Source of the DNA: Bradysia coprophila | Lineage: Eukaryota > Arthropoda > Insecta > Diptera > Sciaridae | NCBI RefSeq assembly: GCF_014529535.1 | Contig: NW_023503334.1 | Span: forward strand, 744,001 to 808,000 | Direction of reading: 5' to 3' | DNA length: 64,000 nt | Part shown: one piece after another, positions 50,677 to 62,822 of the stretch | How the letters are laid out: each line of letters starts with the position of its first letter | How positions within the stretch are numbered: position 1 is the stretch's first letter | The notes under the pieces: model-generated | What the model was told of the DNA's origin: nothing | What the model saw: only the letters and a program-made list of their open reading frames with translations | Database searches by the model: none | Program-made: the position numbers and the translations under genes

Positions 50677-52224
50677 TTAAAGAAAGGAAAAAGCAGCATA
50701 AAAATAAAACAAGAACAAATCACTAGTATATACACTGAAAGTAGTTTAAACACTCATTGGATCAGAGAAATTATGGATCCAAACTTTTAGGTGAATTAAT
50801 TTTCGTAATGCTGTCTAAGTCACATTTTCATATCACTGATTGGCCTGGTTCGTTTTAGGCAAGGTGAGTAGAGCGGAATTATGTTGAGTTTCTGTTTTCA
50901 CTTTCCCCGTTCTAAAATCGAAAGATTGTTTCAACTAAATGTCAAACTGCGGATTTGCATTACATTAAGTGTTGATATACTTTGCCTACTCCAAGGTAGA
51001 TATAATGTGGATGGAATTACCTCCCCAACAATATCTACCTTGGCCTATCACTATAACGAACAAAAAGAATTGTTTTAGTTCCCCGTGTTTAAAAGTTGAA
51101 TGAATAAAATAAAAGAAAGAACAAAACTTTGTTCGACACAAAAACACACCAGTAATATTTGAACGCTACCCGAGGTTTTTCGAATTAGTTTATTTTTTGT
51201 CAAAAATGCAAAATCATATCACAATGTTGGTGAATAAATTTGTCGAAACTTTGTTTAGTACAATATTCATTATGATTAATTCATAATGGTCCTGTAAAGG
51301 CGAACTTTAAACGCACTCATCATTTGTATCGAATGATTGTGGGAAGTTTGAATTTCATTGTGGATAGTGTTGTTATTTTCAAATGATGATGATAATATGC
51401 AGCTGAGTGTCATTGTCATTTAAAAATGAAAGAATGCCCAATTATTCGAGTAATTTGCGTCATAAACCAAAAAAATAAATTATTCAATTTTTAGTATAGA
51501 GCATTTTTCACGTGTAAGTCATTTTTCAAACAATTATAGTCAAGTATTGGATACATCACAGAGCACCACTACCACTACCGCCATGGCCTGATGAGAAATG
51601 GTATTTTTGAAATACATATTAAATAAAGCAAACTCTCTCAGATCGAAACAGTAGTCGAATGTCATAAATTCATAAATTTTTGACAGATGGCTTATGCATT
51701 TTTTGTCAGAATTGCATTTTACTGGCTGGTCCCAATACCTTGCTTAATCCAGAGAGATGGGAATATGTCGACTGAATCGTTTCGACGTCCATTTCCGTCC
51801 GTTTCGTCATATTTGCGTCTCTCGGACTTAATCGAAGGAAGAGTGCCTATAACAACGCAAATAACAAATGCAGTGCAGTGGTTACTCATTTGTAGAATGT
51901 ATTTTACAAAATGATTTGTACTTACTCAATGCACTTCAAGCATGAGTGGTATGTACAATAAATAGGGTACTGAAACGTGAGTGTCTCACACAACTGTTAA
52001 ACACTGTAAAAAAAATCATTTCATACAAAATAGTACTAAATTTGGCAGCTGTCGACTATGATCACTTTTACTTGAAGTGCGTTGACTTACCTAAAAAATA
52101 TTCAGGAGAAATTACTTCTACACCGCTTCTTGCAGCACATTTTATAGAATTTTTGAGATAGAAATTGTAGAAATCGTATTAATTGTTAAAATCTAGAGCT
52201 TTTTCAAAAACATTTTGCAATACC

Positions 52225-53364
52225 TTAAGAGTGATATCGCCAAAACTTGAACCAATTTGAAAACAAGGGTTCGGCGATCCGGGCGAGCTATAGCGCGTTA
52301 GATTCGTCTTTCAATTCTAGACAATACGTATCTTTTCCTTTTTTTTATTAATTGTGTACTTTTGGTGTAAATTGGTAAAATGCAGGCACATGTCATAGGG
52401 TAGGGAAAACACTTTTTTAGTATTAACTCGAGGTAGACGATTTTTTAAAAGTTGAAATGTTGTGCGAATGTGCGCCTCTAAAAGACCTATCATTAGAGTA
52501 TAGGCACGAGTCGGTGCCACTGTACGTTCGGGAGTAAACAATGAAAGTAAAATTTTTTTCCCATATATTCCCATACAAACTTTGATGATTTTTCCGGACC
52601 ACTAAAATGATTTAAAAAAAAGAAAAGAAAATATTTTTGGAATCGGCTAGTTAATACCATATTTTGAGGCGGTTTAAAATTGAAATTTTCAGACATACTG
52701 AAAAAAACCACTCACATTAATATAGACAAAGATTAATGGCATTGTTCGTTCCTGGACTCATGATATGATCACTAAATGCAAATAACATAACTTTAGGATA
52801 ATTTTTGATCACAATCAGACCTTAACGCCGTTCGTTGAACTCGAAATTATGAAAAAATTTGTTAAATTTGGGCAACTTTTTACTTCGTGCAACTTCCTGG
52901 CCTGCAACACAATTTTTCTGAGTATTAGTTTACGTGGGATAATAGTGAGTGTGTCCAGCTACAACACCCCATAGTCGGTTTCACGGAAACTTTCTGTTGC
53001 AGGCCAGCAGTACTGTGCGAAAATCGACCATACTTTCATTTTTTACTCCCGAACGTACAGTGGCACCGACTCGTGCCTATACTCTAATGATAGGTCTTTT
53101 AGAGGCGCACATTCGCACAACATTTCAACTTTTAAAAAATCGTCTACCTCGAGTTAATACTAAAAAAGTGTTTTCCCTACCCTATGACATGTGCCTGCAT
53201 TTTACCAATTTACACCAAAAGTACACAATTAATAAAAAAAGGAAAAGATACGTATTGTCTAGAATTGAAAGACGAATCTAACGCGCTATGGTTCGCCCGG
53301 ATCGCCGAACCCAAGTATTGATTTTCCCCAAAATTGGTTCAAGTTTTGGCGATATCACTCTTAA
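52225..53364. mobile_element. TTAA-flanked foldback DNA element, about 1.1 kb
   Basis: TTAA at 52225-52228 and 53361-53364 bracket GAGTGATATCGCCAAAACTT at the left and its complement at the right. The inverted arms extend for over 300 bases each (to about 52550 and 53035) with only scattered differences. They contain mirrored frames that share the peptide TFQLLKNRLPRVNTKKVF in both directions, so those frames are products of the repeat and not genes. The roughly 480-base centre has no transposase. TTAA target use points to the piggyBac or Kolobok superfamily; the element is non-autonomous. Confidence 0.75.
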
Positions 53365-55006
53365 AATTTCTTTAAATTTTAGTAGAAACTTTAAAAACTT
53401 TGGAAATTTCGTGAAAGTTAGAAAACGTTTTCCAGAAATATGCCCTGCATTCTGACGAAGATAAAGTGATTACGGACTATTTGTATTATCTGGACAGGAC
53501 ACAACCGCAGGCTTGCACAAAAAAAATGCTGAACTGCCAATTTTTCAATATTCACATATCACACTTTATTTTCACAACATTTTCACATAGTTTGGCTTAA
53601 AAAATAGTGCATACAAATAAATAATCAATTTTTAAAAACGAAAAATAATAATAAATTATGTCATTAGACTTTTAGAAAGAGAATACACACGAAAAAATAA
53701 AACCCCGAAAGAAGGCAGATAAGAATTATTCTCAAAATGCAAAAAAGTAGTCCGATTTTCGTTAAAACCCAAAATTTTCTGTGAAACAAATCCGAAAAGT
53801 AAAATAAAAAAAACCCCTCGACTTAAAGCTTAAACTAACGTTGACCGAATTTTAGCTTTTCCAAATTAGTCTGTTTCTATTTTCCGGAAGAATGAACATG
53901 CAACGGGTCTTCTTTGTAATTGACGAAAGAAAAACTAAAATATTTTCTATTTACAATTAAATCAATATTCTACCAAGCATAGCACTGTGCGTTGCACCGA
54001 GCAATAAAAAAAACTGTCATCAGCATCATTAACTGCTACTCGTCTTCATTCATGCTGACAACGAATATTATTTTAATTAAATTAAAAAATTGAAAACTAT
54101 TTCGGAAAATAGAATAAAATTGGAATGATGATATAGAATGTAAGGAGAGAGATAAGGCTCGTCGCATGTCCATTTCACATTTCTTATCTGAATATTATTT
54201 ACACGTAATTCAATTTACAATAAAACGAACTGTCGTACAACAGGAGTGTTTCAAACCAGTAGAACCTATAAACAAATCAATATTAAAGCGGAAACGTTAA
54301 CAGAATTCCATAAGTTAAAGACAAACGAAGCGTCTTATGGTTGATTTATTTTTAACCTGAGAAACTGATAACAGCCACTTTGCTTTCGTTTCTGTGAGTT
54401 TTCCCAATTCACCTATTGAGACGGCCTATCATAAATGGTTGAATAATACTGTAAAACGCATGTTCAAACGATTGAAGTAATAGATTTTGTGTCAAACACT
54501 AAGCCATTTAGCGAATGTTTTTATAAGAATGTGGAAGCAGCTTGATACTAATACTTCTCGTGCAGAAAATAAATTTTAAAATTGTACCTCAACGATCGCT
54601 TCTGCGCACACACAAGCTTATGACCATTTAGTTTTCTCTTAATATAAAAATTATTCAACGGATTTGAAGGTCAGTATGATACGGATTTGAAGGTCAGTAT
54701 GATGTACCTGCGTCTGGACTAAATTGGACTTCAGCCGTTTATTTAAAAAAATATACAAAAAGGGAGCCGGCAAATCGTTTCGTGACATGTAAAGTATACA
54801 CAAGTGACTCCTACACAAAGAATTTCAACCATTTTCCAATTTCAATTTTTCCCTTTAACTCATCGAATTCCTAAGTACATCTACATCTGCATTTCAACAT
54901 CAATTTTGTGCAGTTTGTAAAGGCGAGACCAGAAACTGCTGATTCTACAATTTAGCACACTCCGTTACACATACCAGTCAATCGTCTATCTAGAACTGTC
55001 GGTATC
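53365..55006. other. AT-rich stretch downstream of the protease-inhibitor mosaic gene
   Basis: No coding region is seen. On the minus strand it should contain the 3' UTR of the gene ending at 55007. A candidate AATAAA (minus strand) lies at about 54346-54351. A direct duplication 'acggatttgaaggtcagtatgat' occurs twice at about 54659-54702. Confidence 0.4.
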
Positions 55007-58000
55007 TTATTTCTCTTCATTAGCACTGAGCACAAATATCGGCGAACTGTAATCCAAGAATTTGTCGTTAATTCCGATCGACTTGTTGGTGTTGTACGTT
55101 TTCATCTTATTTTTGCCCCGTTTCAGCATGATGAACACCACAAAGATGCTGACCAAAAATGCGGACGTTGTTGCCAGTATGAAGACGATTGTTTGGAACG
55201 TGCTCTCCGGTATCAGCGAAGCCTTTTGCGGTATGGGCAAATTGGATATTTTGTAAACGAAGCGAGACATGGTAATGTCGGGTCTCATTTCACCATGGAC
55301 CAGAATCAAATTATTCTGTTTGACCATTTCTTCCAAGGCGAACGCCGTTTCAATTTTATTGTCGTCGGTCAAATCGAATCGCAGATGAATGTTACCATCG
55401 ACATTCTCGTGCACGCGTAGATTGTCGGGCATATTGCCCAGCAAGTGCTTCAGTTCAACTTTTAGGATGTCGTAAACGTTGCGGAAGACTTTGTTCTGCA
55501 GATTTGACAGATGTAGTTCAACGGCCACAACGTCAATGGGCGTAAAGATGCACTTAGACGATCCAATGCTAAAAGTCGTTTCCGAGATTTGATTGCCAGC
55601 CTGATCGACACACCAACAAGTTGCGTTATTGCATTGGGTGGGTTGAAATGAACCGAACTCATCACATTTTACTGTAAATGAGGCCGTCTCTTTCAGTGCA
55701 TTGCATCGCGTATTTGTGGGGACTAAAGCCTGAGAGCTTTGTTTCGTTTCTTCGTAGATTGAATTTGCTATTTCGAGTATTTGTTCGGTTGTCGTTGATA
55801 GTCTATCGATTGTCGACGATTGAACCGTAAGGTCAGTTTCGATGAAATTGTCCTCGTCAACCATTATAGTCATTTGACGGATTAGTTCTTCCATTACTGG
55901 ATCTTGAATGGCATCGGCATCGACTGTACGTCGTCTGGCTTGACGATGATTGCACATTGGTTCGGTTCCTCGCGTTAATGTTCCCTTGACAGGGGCTCCC
56001 TTTTTGTCCGCACACCAACAAACACCAATTGTATTTGTTGGATCTTCCGGCGTGTCTATGCTGAACGCCCGATTTATTCCATTCACATCGCTTGGTTTAG
56101 TTGCTTTTCCTAAGCATTGAATGGGGCTCCATAGTCCCGTGTCAGGATCACATCGAGGTTGGAATGACAGGTGTTGTTGACCAGACCTCTTTGCTGCCAA
56201 CGAATTCCGTAGCCGCAAACGTTCACACTGCGATAAAACTGAAAGGTAAAATAATTTGAGTTCAAATTTCAGTGTTGCAGCAAGTTACAAAGTACCTGGA
56301 CAGACAGACGAACAAGCTTGCTCGCTGTGGAATAAGTTTTTGCTTTGGCATAACTTGTTGACTGCAACTGGAATGCACTTATTCAGCTTGGGACTGAAAC
56401 GCCATCTCGAATACGTATCGGTCACATTTTCCGCCGAACAGTTCGACTCAACCGATTCGAAGCAAACATCCCCTGAAAAAATTACCAAACGTTAAAGTCA
56501 CACGACCATTGAACCGAAGCAAAATGGTCTTACTTGACTTAGAGCAGCATACACCCTTTCGCGATTCAATGTCCAGCTGACAGGTGTGAGTCGATGGACA
56601 AATTTCGGCATCGCTTTGTGGACCACAACTGACTGGCCTATCGTTCAGTTTGTACGGGAATCCTTCCGAACAAACCGACTCACGACTAGGAACACAAATT
56701 GGCATTAGACATGGCTCGTCAATGCACTGAACTTTCATCATTTTACACTCCTCATCAGCCGGGCAGGATATATCGTTACATGGCATGCGACATTCGCACG
56801 TACGACAGCCCTTCTTATCAACCACATAACCAAATTGACAGAATTCACTGCATTGCAATGTTGGGCACTGAGTTTTCGGTGCTATGCTGCAATTTGGTTG
56901 CTCTCCGTGTGTTCGCGTACCACTCAACTCATTCCCGGATTGGTCGACGCACCAACAAACATCCTCCGGGCCACATTGAACCGGTTTCCAACTACCGTCT
57001 TTCTCATCACACTGAGCAATGTATTTCTGCCGTGCTGGTACTCCCAATTCCGAGGCTTGATGTAATTGTATAGTCTTCAAGTGCTGGCAGGCAGTTTTCA
57101 GTTGTGGCTCAACACATTGCGTTCCGCAGCCGTTCGAGCAGCATCGTTTAGTGCCTTCACAGTGAGAATCGGAGCGGCATTCATACTCACAAGAATCGAT
57201 TGTTGATCCTTCTGTGCCAGGAGGAACTAGGAATGGGCACTGCCCTTTCCTCAGATCCGCGCTCGATGGGTCCTCGTTCGATGCACTGGAAGTTAAAAGA
57301 CAATCGTTTTTGAAATACAATTTACCACAATACTACTGATCGCTGATAAACGTTGTAAGTGAACTTATAACTGGACATTGAGTTCATAGGTAAACTATTG
57401 ATTTGGTGTTGAGCGAAAGCGATGACGACACTACAATGAGCAATCTTCCCACAAAGAGTCGTTGCAGTGTGTGGACTCTGAATTGGAAGAACCCGATAGT
57501 GTTACAGATCAGGGATTTGAAGACAGTGAAAATTTGAGCTACGTAAAAATGATGGTGACATTCACAACTTGATCGGTCTTATACGATCAATTCCATGTCA
57601 GTTTTCGAATAATTTGAGATTATTTCTTTTTTGTCAAGAGGCGTCGAGAAAGCGCGAGGCAGTGAAGAAGAAGGTAAAAGAGAGCGGCTTAAAAAATGTC
57701 CTGCCACCATACACATACATCAGTGTTGACCACTTCAATAAAGGAACATACACTGACACTGTGCATCTTGAACAAAATTTTGAAGATATTTTAAAAAAAA
57801 ACTCTGGATGACAGTGCATCACTGCTACTAGACACATCTTCAACACTATGTCATGGCATCGCCCACTTTCTATAAAGCTAACATTTTCCTCCTCTAAAAT
57901 CTATGAGCTCAAAATCGACATTCTACAAAAAATTTGTCATAAATGATGTACCTGGCACTGCCCATCAAGCAAGCTGGAACGGGTGGACAATATTCTTCAA

Positions 58001-60643
58001 TGCATGTAACTTCGACCGATCGACATTCTTCACCATCCGCACAGGTGACGCTATCGCACGGATCTCGGCATTCACATGACGGACACCGTGTCTCCGGATC
58101 GAGAACGAAACCATACTCACATCCCATTCTGCAAGTCAGGTCTAAACATTCCAGGGAGTTGCGCAAACTGAAATCGATATTTTTCAATTAGTACAAACCA
58201 AACATTCAACGAGTATACACAACTTACTCTTGGCATGAGTTCATCGTAACGTTATGACCACGAGATCGTGGAATTTCTGTCCCGAATCCATCAACACACC
58301 AGCATTCGTCGACTTCCACTTCGACTAGTCCTTGGTTCGTAAATGGTTTCTTCTCTCTGGAGTCAGATTTCGTGTTACCTCGATCGAGGCTCTGAGATCC
58401 TCCGCTACTTCTCACATCGATAACTTTAGCGCTGCGTTCTTGAACTACTTGATGAAGTAATTTTCGGCTCAAAATTTCGGAAATGTAATTCGCTTCGCTG
58501 TTGTCCGATCGAGCCAACATATTTTGTCGAAGGTATTTGATTAAGCTTTTAAGATCCAAGCCACGATTTTCGTCAGAACTTTCCTCTACTTTAAACAAAC
58601 GTAGATTCTCTTGTGCAGGAGCTTTGCATTTGCAAGTTTGGCAGCCGTTGTCATCCACTTCAAAGCCATTTTCACATGGAACACACTTTAGTAACGGACA
58701 TTCCGTTGAAGCAGATCGTTTTTCTCTGTTCTGCAGGAGCATTCTCATCTGTCTCACATTTTTCTCCTCCAAAATGCGTCGACGTTCTAACGGCGATACT
58801 TTAATGGTTTTGGTTTGGCACATCATTGGTTCATAGGTTCCATCAGCTTTGCATGTAGGAGATGGTAAAGCTAAAGTCATGCCAGCTTCAGTGCCTTCCA
58901 TGCGATCAGAGAAGTCACGTAAATATTCGCACACTGAAAAGATTTTTCAACAATTAGCTTTTGTTCAAAGGCGATAAGATTTTAGGAAACATACTGGACT
59001 GAGGTCGCTCCAAATCTTGGTAGTCAGGTGTCTCTTCTGGAGCAGATGGTATTCGTGGACAGCACACATTATCAGCTTCTTTATGTAGTTTGACGCACTG
59101 AAATTCGTTCGGACAAACAATTAAGTTTGTCATGGAACGGCCAGAAACGTCTTCATCGTCAAAGAAAGATCGTGACATATACTGTCTGCCTTCCGGGTCA
59201 TTCGTTTCTTGACGACAATACATCACTTCTCCAGTCGAATTATCCGTCAATGGAACACCAATTTCACATGGGTTTGTGTAGGCAAAGTTTGGCTTGCAGA
59301 CTGGCAATGATGCACATAACGCCGATCCCGAACGACACTCAGGATCTTTAGCAACCTCACAATGAGTTCCCATTGGACATAAAAAGCCTTCACAAGGCTC
59401 TGAACATTCACAGCTCGGACAGCCGTTATGGTCTGGCTTAAAACCGTACTCGCACACTGAAGCGCAAATATTCTGGTCACAGTTGGTTGTCATGTCAGCA
59501 CTTCGACCTTGTGATCGAACGATCATGTTACTAATGCCTTCGCAATGCACCATTGTAGCAGCACCCATGGACCCTTTTACTTTGTTTCCCGTTTGTGGAT
59601 CAACACACCAACAAACCAGTCCATTTCGCGAACACTGTTTTTCTGAAAACATTCCAGATGGTCCCTCACACTCGGGAATGTAGCCACGACCTTCTCGCTC
59701 GTTTACTGATAGTATCTCTGTTAACATTCTAGCTTGATGACAAGTGGTCACATTGAATGGCTGTCTGCAATTTGTGCCGCAGCCAGTACTCTGACAACAT
59801 TTCTCCATTTGAGGACATTCCAGGTCATGTGAGCAAGGCACTCCGCATAGACGTCCTTCAGAAACAGATTGTTTTTCTTAGAAAGCCATTTGAAAACATA
59901 TTTCACAAATCTATTGCCTACCTGTTGATGGTGATGACTGTACATCATCGGGCTTAGGACATTCGCCTGGCTTTTTGAATCCAATGGACGAAGGACAACA
60001 TACACCATAATCGTTATTAGCTTGCACTAAACACTTGTATAAAGGTGGACATGTTGGCTTTCCTGGATCATTTCCGCAAAGGAATGGTCGTATGGTATCA
60101 GTTATGGTTAATGGTTGTCCAGCTGGTTAGATTGAAGCTTCGTTAAAATCACGCGAAATATTTTTTTGTTAAATGAATTCTTACCGGGACATAAATCACT
60201 TAATGATCTAGCTTTCTTGCAAGTAGGAACTGGTGGACATGGGTCCGTTTTACAGTTAACTTCCTGTGGTTGGCATTGTAGGCCGCCAGGACAAACAACT
60301 CCTTCACATGGATCTCTACACTGGCAGATGGGACAACCACTTCGGGGACTTCTGGCAAAACCACCAGGACAATACATCCGACACGAATGTGCCGGACACG
60401 ACAGATCAATATCACATTTCACGTCACTTTCGTTGGTCTTTCTCGTGCCAGTGATCTCAACACCGTATTCATCCACACACCAACACTCAGTGCCATTGAT
60501 TTCGTTCGAACATTGTATCTTTTCAAATTCACCTTGAGGCGTGCACTTCAGCACGGTAACCTTGGCGCTGGAACCGAAGTCATCCAATGACTTAGCTCGT
60601 CGCGACTCAGCTTGTCGCAAGTGTTGACATGCTGTTAATGAGT
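55007..60643 (-). CDS. Membrane-anchored thyroglobulin/antistasin/WAP/Kunitz mosaic protein, 5' partial
   Basis: Eight exons (minus strand): 60643-60185, 60122-59922, 59855-58995, 58933-58228, 58167-57952, 57285-56534, 56472-56296 and 56238-55007. All phases fit, giving at least 1533 residues. The start and signal peptide lie upstream, beyond 60643. Modules in order (partial numbering): Tg1 (CWCVDEYG), antistasin-like pair ([10 protein letters not shown]), Cys-rich VCCP module, WAP ([12 protein letters not shown]), Tg1, antistasin, VCCP module, an expanded Tg1 (508-740), antistasin ([10 protein letters not shown]), WAP ([11 protein letters not shown]), Tg1, antistasin, VCCS module, Kunitz-like exon (1066-1123), two more Tg1, a probable SEA-like region, a membrane segment (about 1470-1495, [20 protein letters not shown]) and a 38-residue cytoplasmic tail. 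Tg1, WAP and Kunitz modules often inhibit proteases, so a cell-surface or shed inhibitor is inferred. I do not know a gene name. Confidence 0.9.
57420..57850 (+). pseudogene. Frameshifted coding-like relic inside an intron, opposite strand
   Basis: In the intron between exons 57952-58167 and 56534-57285 of the mosaic gene, the plus strand carries consecutive protein-like pieces in shifting frames. First an acidic piece ([20 protein letters not shown], about 57478-57537); then a basic piece with [20 protein letters not shown] and [16 protein letters not shown] (to 57811); then, one frame over, [20 protein letters not shown]. The breaks suggest a decayed retrocopy or mobile-element gene. The source family is not recognised. 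Confidence 0.3.
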
Positions 60644-61660
60644 CTGAAATTAAAAAGGGAAAATTGATGAAACATTTGCGTTAAAGGTTTTTCATTCCTT
60701 CTCACTCTCATCTATGCTAATGACCTGGAAAAGTCGAAAGACCGACAGCACTTGAGCTAAATTTGGTTACATTGACTTGAGTTATGGTTTTGTGATTTTA
60801 TTGTACGTAACAAACGTAATGTGAACAACTTAATGTCCCCATTAGCGATAACAGTTACAAAAGAAGTAGTAGCGTGGCGTCGACCGTTTCGCCAAGAACT
60901 TTATATCAATGTTTAAATGTATGTAATCCATCTCATTTTTGCGAATAACAAGAACGGTGACAAAAATATAATATTTTTTTTTTACTTTTTAATGTCAATG
61001 ATAAACGAACGATCTAATCCAAATTCGAAGGCTAAAATAATATTTTGTGCTCAGTGGTGTTTGTGGTTAAATAAGTATGAGCTATTAAGTTTTTACGCTG
61101 TTTAGTTTGGTGTGTGATGGATGGTTATTATGAATGTTTGGCGATACATACAATTAAAAGGTAGATGAAAAACGTAATTTTTATGCAATAACTGCCGCGT
61201 TCAAATTATAATTATAAATATTTGCTCACAAATTGTGATGAGAGATACTTATTAGATAGCGGTTGCGATAGGCATACCTATGAAATAGTCATTTACATGC
61301 TAAATGCGTCTAAAACACCACTTTTCGCAATAATAGCGTTATTTTCGAAGCCTTGTAAGATCCTTTTCATACTTCGGGATAAAATGAAATGAAATTTCAC
61401 ATTTTCGCTTCCACACAAAAGCTCGACTTTTCAACTTTATATCCTCAGTGTTACGTAAATTTTATGAATTTATTTGTTCACTTTTTTGAAACATATCAAT
61501 TTCAGTATATTGAACAGTTATCCGAAAAGACTTTCATTTTTGAACATGTAACATTCATCATATCGACGCAGATGTTGAACAAGTTGTTAAACACAAAATA
61601 TGTACGTTGCAGAAATGATTCGTCGAATTAAAGTAAATTTTCTTTGCCAAAATTCTTTGT
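60644..61660. other. Intron or upstream DNA of the mosaic gene
   Basis: The acceptor TTTTTAATTTCAG for exon 60643 borders this stretch, so at least its left end is intronic. I find no upstream coding exon or signal peptide on the minus strand before 64000; the first exon is probably outside the window. No other gene is seen. Confidence 0.45.
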
Positions 61661-61668
61661 GTGCACAG

Positions 61669-62814
61669 CAGGGCCTATTTTCACGAATTTAACGTGGCTC
61701 TCCATTTTTTTTTGTTAATACAAATATTTGCGATAAATGGATGGATAGTAGATCTATGTTGATATATAATAGGGCATGAGGGCTGCTGACAAGCAAACTC
61801 ATTTTTTTTTTGGATCAGTATTAGGGTGTAGCGGTTTTTACAAAATGTCTTATTTCTTTTGAGGCTCAGCCAGAAATCCACTCAGCTGATCCAGCTGATC
61901 ATTTTATGGGAAAAAAAAATCAAACTTTAATTTTGTGCTGCCGCCAGATCGATCTTTGAAAATTTTGTCGGTTTCAGTCCACGTCACATAGATCGATTTT
62001 TTACGGTGGGCTCAGTGTACATAAAAAGTTGGCTCTATATGGTAATCTTATCTCCAGACTTCACAGATTATTTTACAACAAAGATCGAGTCTAAAAAATA
62101 TTTTTTGAGTTCGTGACTGATTGTCAAAGTTCCCCGATGGTGATTTTGAGACTTTAAACTCGCTACAAAACTTGATGAAAATGTGCAAAAATGTAAATTA
62201 AACGTTAAATATGCTAAATGGACCGCGGTGAGTCAAACAAAACATCTGATTTGATTTGGGATATCTAAATTTGATATTTATCTGACAAAAAGTTGTGATT
62301 TTGGTGACGAAAGTGGGATTACCTCAAATCAATAATTTTTTAGCTTAGAACGTGTTCCCAGGTTCTGACAATACGAAACCTTCAATTTTAAGCGTTTCCG
62401 TAAAAAATCGATCTATGTGACGTGGACTGAAACCGACGAAATTTTCAAAGATCGATCTGGCGGCAGCACAAAATTAAAGTTTGAAATTTTTTCTTCTTCC
62501 ATAAAATGATCAGCTGGACCAGCTGACTGGATTTCTGGCTGAGCCTCAAAAGAAATAAGACATTTTGTAAAAACCGCTACACCCTACAGTATATTGTAAG
62601 TATTTTCAATAGATGGATGGATAGTGGATCTAAGTTGATAATGCATATTGCTGTATTGCTATATTATTTATTAATGTTGATTGCGGACAAACACAGTTTT
62701 TTTTTGAAAACCCGTTTCTCGATAGAGTTACCAAAAATTACATAAAATTAGCAACATTTTTTTTTTTAATTTTTAGTAATTTTGGTAATTCTAAACACCT
62801 TAAAATAGGCCCTG
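61669..62814. mobile_element. hAT-type element (CAGGG ends) carrying an inserted element
   Basis: The ends CAGGGCCTATTTT and AAAATAGGCCCTG are perfect inverted repeats of 13 bases. They are flanked by GTGCACAG (61661-61668) and GTATACAG (62815-62822), 6 of 8 bases alike, consistent with an aged 8-base hAT target duplication. CAGGG termini are typical of hAT elements. Apart from the inner element the sequence is AT-rich and non-coding, so it is non-autonomous. Confidence 0.6.
61822..62586. mobile_element. Inner foldback element with 6-base duplication
   Basis: Starts TAGGGTGTAGCGGTTTTTAC and ends with its complement, with CAGTAT repeated exactly on both sides (61816-61821 and 62587-62592). 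Inverted arms run about 180 bases, including AGCCAGAAATCCA, TGATCATTTTAT, GCTGCCGCCAGATCGATC and GACTGAAACC/GGTTTCAGTC segments. The middle of about 370 bases has no coding capacity. It lies wholly inside the CAGGG element. On its two outer sides a similar ATGGATGGATAGT(A/G)GATCT segment occurs in direct orientation (61737 and 62612), so the host element probably had internal repeats. Confidence 0.7.
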
Positions 62815-62822
62815 GTATACAG

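Larger units (their letters stand above)
37563..52224. other. 14.7 kb AT-rich stretch without a supported gene
   Basis: Only short frames occur. A pair of coding-like small frames at 41066-41408 and inverted repeats at 44867 and 50536 are listed. Simple tracts include GAGAGAGAG near 43335 and TCTCTTTCTCTCTCTC near 46511. A small frame with a signal-like start (39959-40168, MINYLSMNSLIILIHFFF...) is not convincing. This may be intergenic DNA or a long intron of an unseen upstream exon; I cannot tell. Confidence 0.45.

Noticed and set aside
52317-53281. 85- and 110-residue frames on opposite strands sharing the same peptide
   Set aside because: Both are products of the mirrored arms of the TTAA foldback element, so they are not two genes.
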